A stretch of 64,000 nt of DNA from NCBI GenBank assembly GCA_016795065.1, contig JAEUIU010000002.1:124001-188000 (forward strand), read 5' to 3'. This document shows positions 59,211 to 64,000 of this stretch, one piece after another. Position 1 is the first letter of the stretch. Each line of letters opens with the position of its first letter. The DNA is from Phycisphaerae bacterium (GTDB taxonomy: Bacteria > Planctomycetota > Phycisphaerae > Phycisphaerales > SM1A02). Below the pieces are notes generated by a model. It worked only from the letters and a program-made list of their open reading frames with translations. It ran no database searches and was not told where the DNA came from. The translations under genes were made by a program, and so were the position numbers.

Positions 59211-60712
59211 GAATCTCCGTTGGAGGGTTGTTTCGGTGTGGTCTCTTCGGCGCTCTCGTTCGGCTCCGGCTGGCTTTCGTCGGCGGCGCCCTTGGGGACT
59301 TCGTAACTGGCCTGGAGCGGCGCCGCCCGGACCAAGAGCTGTCCCGGCACCGCGGCGCGGGCCCAGACCAAGGTCACTGGCACCTGAGGCAGGTCAACGC
59401 GGGTCGAACCGAATCCTACGCCGCTTGGGCTCACCAGCGAGAGGTTCAGGACGCCGTCGGCGGGTCGCGCCAATTGACCGATCTGGACCTCGGCCGGGAT
59501 GCTTCGCCAGGTGCGGAGGTCGGACTTGTTGGTCGTCGCCTTGTAGATGCTCGCCCCGATCAGGACCGCGATCTCGCCGATCGCGGCGCCATCGCTCCCG
59601 CCGCGGCGCCGCTGGCGAAGCGGCTCGGTGGCCGCGAAGGTCGCCGCTTCCTTGGCCGCCACCATGACCACGGTGCGGAGGATGATCTCGGGCAGGCGCT
59701 GCTTGAAGTCCCGTTCCCAGATCGCGTCGTAGTCGGCTAGCGTCTCGGAGCGAACGGTCGAGCCGCCGCCGCTGGCCTCGATGGCGAAGGCCGGCCTGGG
59801 GATGCGCCGCTGCCGCGGATACGGGATCGTGCTCAGGCCCAACCACGGCGTGATGAGCGGGATCGTTTCTTGGTCGAGCCTTGGGGCAAGGCCGTTCTCG
59901 AAGAGGACGATCACTTGCGGCTGGCCGTCGCGGGCGAGGTCGTAGGGATTGCGTTCCACCTGGGCCAGCAGCGTCTTGTTGTCGGGCACCATCGCCAGGG
60001 CCCGGCGAAGCTCGGTCTCGCCTCGCTGCCGGTCGTTTCCGTCGCCGGTCGAACACTGCAGGATGCCCGAGAGCCATGACCCCAGCGGATTCAGGTAGGC
60101 CGCGTAGGCCGTCGAGAGGTCCACGCCCTCGCGGGCTAACAGTTGGTTCACCGAGCTGGTGCCGCCGCGCTTGGCGATCTCGTCATTCACCTGCTTGATG
60201 CGCCTGGCCTGCTCGACCTCGGCATCCTTCTGCCGTTCGGCGATCCGCTTCGCCGCGGTCGCGGCGCCGAGCGCGTCACCCCTGGACAGCGCCGCGATGA
60301 CCCGGGCGTTCTCCAAGGCAATTCGGTCCGCGTAGGAGCCGCGGAAGACCCGCAGCCGATCGTTGACCGCCACCGAGCCGAGCTCTTCGCCCACCGACGT
60401 GGTCGCCCACTCCAGATCGAACCGGTCGGCAAGCTGGCTCGCCTCGGTGAGCGTCGTCCAGCTCTCCTCGAAGTGGCCGGAATCCTGGGCCATCTTCCCC
60501 TGCTCCAGCCGCCAGAGGAGCCCGTCGCGGGTCTCGTCGCGCAGCGAGCCCTCCCCCGCCAGGAGTTGGTACGCCGCTTCCGGATTCCCGCTCGCGTGGG
60601 TTTCCTGGGCCTGCTCGATCCGCTCTCGCGCGGCGCCGCAGCCGACCATGAGGAAGAGCGCGACGAGCCCCGCGGGACGGGCGAGGCGAGGATGAGCGAA
60701 CGATCTCAGCAT
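59207..60712 (-). CDS. COG3014-like TPR lipoprotein
   Basis: 501 residues from ATG 60712; the frame is open further upstream. Signal peptide with lipobox (ALFLMVGC). The first half is helical repeat (AQETHASGNPEAAYQLLAGEGSLRDETRDGLLWRLEQGKMAQDSGHFEESWTTLTEASQLA). The second half has VIVLFENGLAPRLDQETIPLITPW and WRSIPAEVQIGQLARP, typical of COG3014 proteins. COG3014, YcfL, LpoB and a CsgG/FlgT-like protein occur together in other bacteria; here the same four are arranged on one strand. The function is likely in envelope assembly. Confidence 0.78.
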   Translation of the reverse strand: MLRSFAHPRLARPAGLVALFLMVGCGAARERIEQAQETHASGNPEAAYQLLAGEGSLRDETRDGLLWRLEQGKMAQDSGHFEESWTTLTEASQLADRFDLEWATTSVGEELGSVAVNDRLRVFRGSYADRIALENARVIAALSRGDALGAATAAKRIAERQKDAEVEQARRIKQVNDEIAKRGGTSSVNQLLAREGVDLSTAYAAYLNPLGSWLSGILQCSTGDGNDRQRGETELRRALAMVPDNKTLLAQVERNPYDLARDGQPQVIVLFENGLAPRLDQETIPLITPWLGLSTIPYPRQRRIPRPAFAIEASGGGSTVRSETLADYDAIWERDFKQRLPEIILRTVVMVAAKEAATFAATEPLRQRRRGGSDGAAIGEIAVLIGASIYKATTNKSDLRTWRSIPAEVQIGQLARPADGVLNLSLVSPSGVGFGSTRVDLPQVPVTLVWARAAVPGQLLVRAAPLQASYEVPKGAADESQPEPNESAEETTPKQPSNGDS

Positions 60713-60928
60713 GATCTCAGGACGGCGCGGCGGCCGTTCGACCCGGCCCGCGCCGGAACGATTCCACTGTAACGCAGGCTTCGCTTCAGACCGTCGGCCG
60801 CCCCATGGCCCGAACGGGTCGCTACGATGCCAACCGGTCAAGCCCCGACCCGGTCATCCACTGGTCGGCGCTGTCTGTTGCGCCCAGCGGATAGTGCCCT
60901 TCTTCCGCCCACAGCCCACGAGGTTTCC

Positions 60929-62425
60929 GTGTTTGAGAATCTGAGCGAACGGTTCGGCGAGTTCTTCCGCAAGGTGAGCGGCCGCGGCACGATCACCGAA
61001 GCCAACGTTCGCGAGGCGATGGCTGACGTCCGGACCGCCCTGCTGGAGGCCGACGTTCACCAGGATGTCGTCGCCAGCTTCAGCGAGGACGTCCTCCGCG
61101 AGTCCGTCGGCCGCGACGTCACCAAGAGCCTGAAGCCGGGTCAGGAGATGATCGGCATCATCCATGACCGGTTGGTCACCCTGATGGGCGGCGACCCGGC
61201 CCATCCTGACCAGCGCACGGAACCGATCGAGTTTGTCGCCCCAGGGCCCACCGTCATCATGATGTGCGGCCTTCAGGGTTCGGGAAAAACGACCACCTGT
61301 GGAAAGATCGCGGCGTGGTGTCGCCGGCGCGGCCTGAACGTCCTCGTCGCTGCAGCCGACCTTCAGCGGCCCGCGGCAGTCGAACAGTTGCGACAGGTCG
61401 TCGACACGGTGAAGGCCGAGGCGCCCGGCGGCTCGCGGGTCGAGTTCTACGGCGAACCGGACAAGTGCGCCGAGTACGGCAAGGCGGTCGGTGTCGCGAT
61501 CAGCGTCTGCCAGCGGGCGTGGAAGACCGCTCGGGACGGGCGCTACGACGTCCTGCTCCTCGACACCGCCGGACGCCTGCACATCAATGACGACCTGATG
61601 AAGGAACTCCAGGGAGTCAAGTCCGCGGTCCAGCCGCACCAGATCCTCCTCGTCGTCGACTCGATGACCGGGCAGGACGCGCTCCGCAGCGCGAAGGCTT
61701 TCCACGAGCGACTGCACGTCGACGGGCTCATCCTGACCAAGTTCGACTCCGAGTCGCGCGGCGGCGCGGCCCTCAGCGCGAAGTTCGTCACCGGGGCTCC
61801 GGTCCGCTTCGTCGGCACGGGCGAGAAGTGGGACGCCCTCGAGGAGTTTCATCCCGAGCGCGTTGCCGGACGCATCCTGGGGATGGGCGACGTCGTCTCC
61901 CTGGTCGAGAAGGCCAAGCAGGAAGTGAGTGAGGAAGAGGCGGAAAAGCTCGCCAACAAGATGGCAGCGGGCCGCCTCACGGTCGACGACTTCATTAGTC
62001 AGATGAAGTCGATTCGTCGCATGGGACCTCTCAAGTCGCTCATGGCGATGCTTCCCGGCGTCGGTGCCGCCCTCAAGAACGTCAACATCGACGACAAGCA
62101 GATCGATCACATTGAGGCGATCGGCGCGTCGATGACCCAGGCGGAGCGCGACAACGTCAAGATCGTCAGCAAGAGCCGGTCGCGGCGCATCTGCAGCGGC
62201 TCCGGCACCAAGGAACACGAGGTCAACCGCTTCGTCGACAGCTTCCTCCAGATGCAGAAGCTCACCCAGCAGATGGCGTCCGGCGGGCTTTCCGCGAATC
62301 TCAAGGCCGCCAAGGAGATGGCCAAGTCCGGCGCCCTCCCGGGCATGGGCTCGATGCCCGGTGTGAACACCAAGGGTTCGTCGGCGACGGTCAGCCCCAA
62401 GGCGAAGTTTAAGAAGCGGAAGTGA
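60929..62425 (+). CDS. ffh: Signal recognition particle protein Ffh
   Basis: 498 residues from GTG 60929, with GAGG five to eight bases upstream. N domain (about 1-90), then the G domain with GLQGSGKTTTCGKIA (P-loop), DTAGR, LTKFDSESRGG and GTGEKWDALEEFHPERVAGRILGMGD. The M domain ends with the RNA-binding helix SKSRSRRICSGSGT and a Met-rich signal-binding groove, then a lysine-rich tail. It targets nascent membrane proteins to SecYEG, working with the 4.5S RNA, which I did not find here. Divergent from the COG3014-like gene. Confidence 0.96.
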   Translation: MFENLSERFGEFFRKVSGRGTITEANVREAMADVRTALLEADVHQDVVASFSEDVLRESVGRDVTKSLKPGQEMIGIIHDRLVTLMGGDPAHPDQRTEPIEFVAPGPTVIMMCGLQGSGKTTTCGKIAAWCRRRGLNVLVAAADLQRPAAVEQLRQVVDTVKAEAPGGSRVEFYGEPDKCAEYGKAVGVAISVCQRAWKTARDGRYDVLLLDTAGRLHINDDLMKELQGVKSAVQPHQILLVVDSMTGQDALRSAKAFHERLHVDGLILTKFDSESRGGAALSAKFVTGAPVRFVGTGEKWDALEEFHPERVAGRILGMGDVVSLVEKAKQEVSEEEAEKLANKMAAGRLTVDDFISQMKSIRRMGPLKSLMAMLPGVGAALKNVNIDDKQIDHIEAIGASMTQAERDNVKIVSKSRSRRICSGSGTKEHEVNRFVDSFLQMQKLTQQMASGGLSANLKAAKEMAKSGALPGMGSMPGVNTKGSSATVSPKAKFKKRK

Positions 62426-62428
62426 CAG

Positions 62429-63571
62429 TCAGAGGATGAGCATCGCGTCGCCGTAGCTGTAGAAGCGATATCGCTCGGCGGTGGCGATCGCGTAGACACG
62501 CTTCAGTTCGTCCAGGCCGATGAGCGCCGCGACGAGGGCCAGCAGCGTCGATCGCGGCAGGTGGAAGTTGGTGAGCAGCGCATCGACATGCCGGAAGCGA
62601 TGGCCCGGGGCGATCAGGATGTTCGTGTCCCAGACCAACGGCCCTTTGCCCAACAGTGAATCGGGCAATGGATCGGGCAGCGGGTCGGGCAACGGATCGG
62701 GCAGCGACTCGAGGGTGCGAACGCTGGTCGTGCCCACAGCGACGATGCGCCGCTTGGCCTGCTTCGCGGCGCGAAGGGCCGCGAGCGAGCGATCGCTCAT
62801 CACGCAGCGCTCGGTGTGCATCGGATGGTCCTCCAGGCGCGGCGTCTCGACCGGCTTGAAGGTCCCGGCGCCGACCTGAAGCGAGACGCAGATCCGCTCG
62901 ACGCCGCGGGAAGCCAGCTTTCCTAACAGTTCGTCCGTGAAATGGAGTCCCGCGGTCGGCGCGGCGACGCTCGGAGCGTCGGTCGGAGCGGCGAAGACCG
63001 TCTGATAGCGGCGGCGGTCGGCGTCGTCCTCCTCGCCCTCTGGATGCACTTCCTGGCCCCCCACCGCTCGCGACCTGGCCTTGAGGATGTAGGGCGGCAA
63101 GGGCGTCCAGCCGAGCGTCGCGAGCACTTCGTCGGCGCTTGCCCCCCCCTCAACCTCGACGATGGCCCCCTCTCCCTCGCGAGCGATGAAACGGAGCGTT
63201 CCAGTCAGCGACGAGGGATGCGGGCCAACAAGCCGAAGTCCCTCTCCGGGCTTCACACGCTTCGCGTTCTTCAGGAGAGCGAGCCAGGTTCGGGGCCCGC
63301 GGCGCTCGAGGAGGAGCCCCTCGATGTGGGCGCCGTCTCCTCCTTTGGACGCGGACCGGATCGCTTTGAAGCGGGCCGGGGCAACAGTCGTCTCGTTCAC
63401 GACCAGCATGTCACGGGCGTCGAGTTCCTCCGGCAGGTCCGCCACACGGCGATGGTCCAATTCGCCGGTGGCTCGACGGTAGACAAGAAGCCGGGCACTG
63501 TCCCGTGGCTCGGCAGGCGTCTTGGCGACGAGCGATTCGTCGAAGGGATAGTCCAAGTCGTCGGTGCGCAT
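62429..63571 (-). CDS. queA: S-adenosylmethionine:tRNA ribosyltransferase-isomerase QueA
   Basis: 380 residues from the Met at 63571, which aligns with other QueA N-termini (MRTDDLDYPFDESLVA); Met 63589 is an alternative. Conserved DSARLLVYRRATGELDHRRVADLPEEL, then VAAPTAGLHFTDELL and the C-terminal NFHLPRSTLLALVAALIG are present. It transfers the ribosyl of SAM to preQ1-tRNA, giving epoxyqueuosine, the step after Tgt. An in-frame (LPDP)n repeat of four 12-bp units (62659-62706) sits in the loop before the C-terminal motif. A copy of the 12-mer at 62922-62933 lies in DELLGK. Confidence 0.95.
   Translation of the reverse strand: MRTDDLDYPFDESLVAKTPAEPRDSARLLVYRRATGELDHRRVADLPEELDARDMLVVNETTVAPARFKAIRSASKGGDGAHIEGLLLERRGPRTWLALLKNAKRVKPGEGLRLVGPHPSSLTGTLRFIAREGEGAIVEVEGGASADEVLATLGWTPLPPYILKARSRAVGGQEVHPEGEEDDADRRRYQTVFAAPTDAPSVAAPTAGLHFTDELLGKLASRGVERICVSLQVGAGTFKPVETPRLEDHPMHTERCVMSDRSLAALRAAKQAKRRIVAVGTTSVRTLESLPDPLPDPLPDPLPDSLLGKGPLVWDTNILIAPGHRFRHVDALLTNFHLPRSTLLALVAALIGLDELKRVYAIATAERYRFYSYGDAMLIL
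62659..62706 (-). repeat. 12-bp in-frame tandem repeat encoding (LPDP)n in queA
   Basis: Four units of GATCGGGCARCG with one or two changes each. A variable-number repeat in an otherwise conserved enzyme. Confidence 0.75.
62922..62933 (-). repeat. 12-mer CGAACTGTTAGG, copy 6
   Basis: Inside queA, read as GAA CTG TTA GGA (DELLGK). Confidence 0.6.
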
Positions 63572-63749
63572 CGGCGCTGTGGCATCCAATCAACACATGA
63601 GGCGATTTGGCGTCGCGCCCGCACGACCCTCCTGACGGTCTGAGGGCAGGCCGATCCGCCAACCGTCGCGGCGACGCGCGGCGGGGCATCTTATCGGGAT
63701 CGACGGAACGATCCGACGCCTGGCACACCTCTCGCGACGGTGATCCGCG

Positions 63750-64000
63750 ATGCCAGTCAACGGAATAGCAGGCGGAATGGGTAGCGGTCTCATCGGCTTC
63801 GGCGGTAGCACCGGCGCAGGTCACGGAGCAACCGCGACACCACCAGCAAGCGGCCCAGGAAGCTCAAGCTCAGCCGGCACTGGCAGCACCGGCACAACGT
63901 CAGGCGACCCCTCAACGCCGTCGGGCGGCGGCGTCACCTTCGGTACCTACGTCTCGTTCGCAAACTACGGCTCGACCCCCTGGATCTACCCCGGGAACAA
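63750..64000 (+). CDS. Gly/Ser/Thr-rich protein, N-terminal fragment
   Basis: The frame opens at ATG 63750 and runs off the right edge (about 84 residues seen). The N-terminus MPVNGIAGGMGSGLIGFGGS is Gly-rich, followed by a Ser/Thr/Gly/Pro low-complexity stretch, then a more ordered TFGTYVSFANYGSTPWIYPGN. There is no signal peptide. The Gly-rich start recalls the head of the SseB-like protein at 42806, but the sequences do not align. I do not recognise a family. Met at 63777 is an alternative start. Confidence 0.5.
   Translation, partial: MPVNGIAGGMGSGLIGFGGSTGAGHGATATPPASGPGSSSSAGTGSTGTTSGDPSTPSGGGVTFGTYVSFANYGSTPWIYPGN

Noticed and set aside
27156-62933. The 12-mer read as an integron attC core (CTAACAGTTCG resembles the left end of attC sites)
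   Set aside because: None of the copies has a matching GTTRRRY right core at attC distance. Four copies lie inside conserved codons of housekeeping genes, and there is no integrase gene.
1-64000. CRISPR arrays, insertion sequences, prophage and attachment sites
   Set aside because: No regularly spaced repeats of 24-40 bp, no transposase or integrase motifs, and no att-like duplication beside tRNA-Val were seen.

Overview
The window is high-GC bacterial chromosome, densely coded on both strands. It has no insertion sequence, prophage or CRISPR array that I could recognise. Gene content points to Planctomycetota, probably class Phycisphaerae. The clues are a secreted parallel beta-helix protein ending in a dockerin-like double EF-hand, a fused SecD-SecF, an ECF sigma factor of the planctomycete-rich TIGR02999-like type, a Tat-exported GH116-like glycosidase, and rhomboid and M50 proteases sharing a C-terminal motif. 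This is inference from gene families; there is no rRNA to test it.

Layout. 1-8.5 kb: the 3' end of topA, a membrane-anchored FtsK/EssC-like ATPase with three ATPase modules, and a convergent hrpA helicase. 8.6-15 kb: tRNA-Val(UAC), a FlgI-fold lipoprotein and smc. 15-25.6 kb: a LuxR-type regulator, a small lipoprotein with citrate synthase, a rhomboid-trpF pair, the beta-helix/dockerin protein, a DUF4097 lipoprotein, and two paralogous STAS proteins flanking an RdgC-like gene. 25.6-30.9 kb: the GH116-like enzyme divergent from an FAD oxidoreductase/aldo-keto reductase pair. 30.9-40.2 kb: a minus-strand run M50 protease, rhomboid, tgt, yajC, secDF, LysM protein (the classic tgt-yajC-secDF cluster; queA lies apart at 62.4 kb). 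40.2-48.4 kb: a Nudix hydrolase, an Mla-like ABC ATPase, an SseB-like gene, an MCE/MlaD-like protein, an ECF sigma factor, and a lipoprotein/PhoD-like/papain-like trio. 48.5-56.8 kb: an OmpA-like lipoprotein, prepilin peptidase, xseB-xseA divergent from recG-polX. 56.8-64 kb: a four-gene envelope cluster (COG3014-like, YcfL-like, LpoB-like, CsgG-like), ffh, queA, and the start of a Gly/Ser-rich protein.

The most unusual DNA-level signals are these. A 12-mer, CGAACTGTTAGG, is present six times identically, in different reading frames and across stop codons. A related 15-mer sits at two gene 3' ends. A recurrent TANNNT box lies 6-9 nt before start codons, which suggests leaderless or very short-leader transcripts. 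The clearest case is a 22-bp xseA/recG intergenic gap with two overlapping -10 boxes, each exactly 7 nt from its GTG start.

Functionally the window is mostly housekeeping (DNA topology, segregation and repair; protein export; tRNA queuosine modification) mixed with a large set of cell-envelope lipoproteins and membrane proteases. Start sites were chosen from family alignment, ribosome-binding sites or overlap with neighbours, and several remain uncertain.
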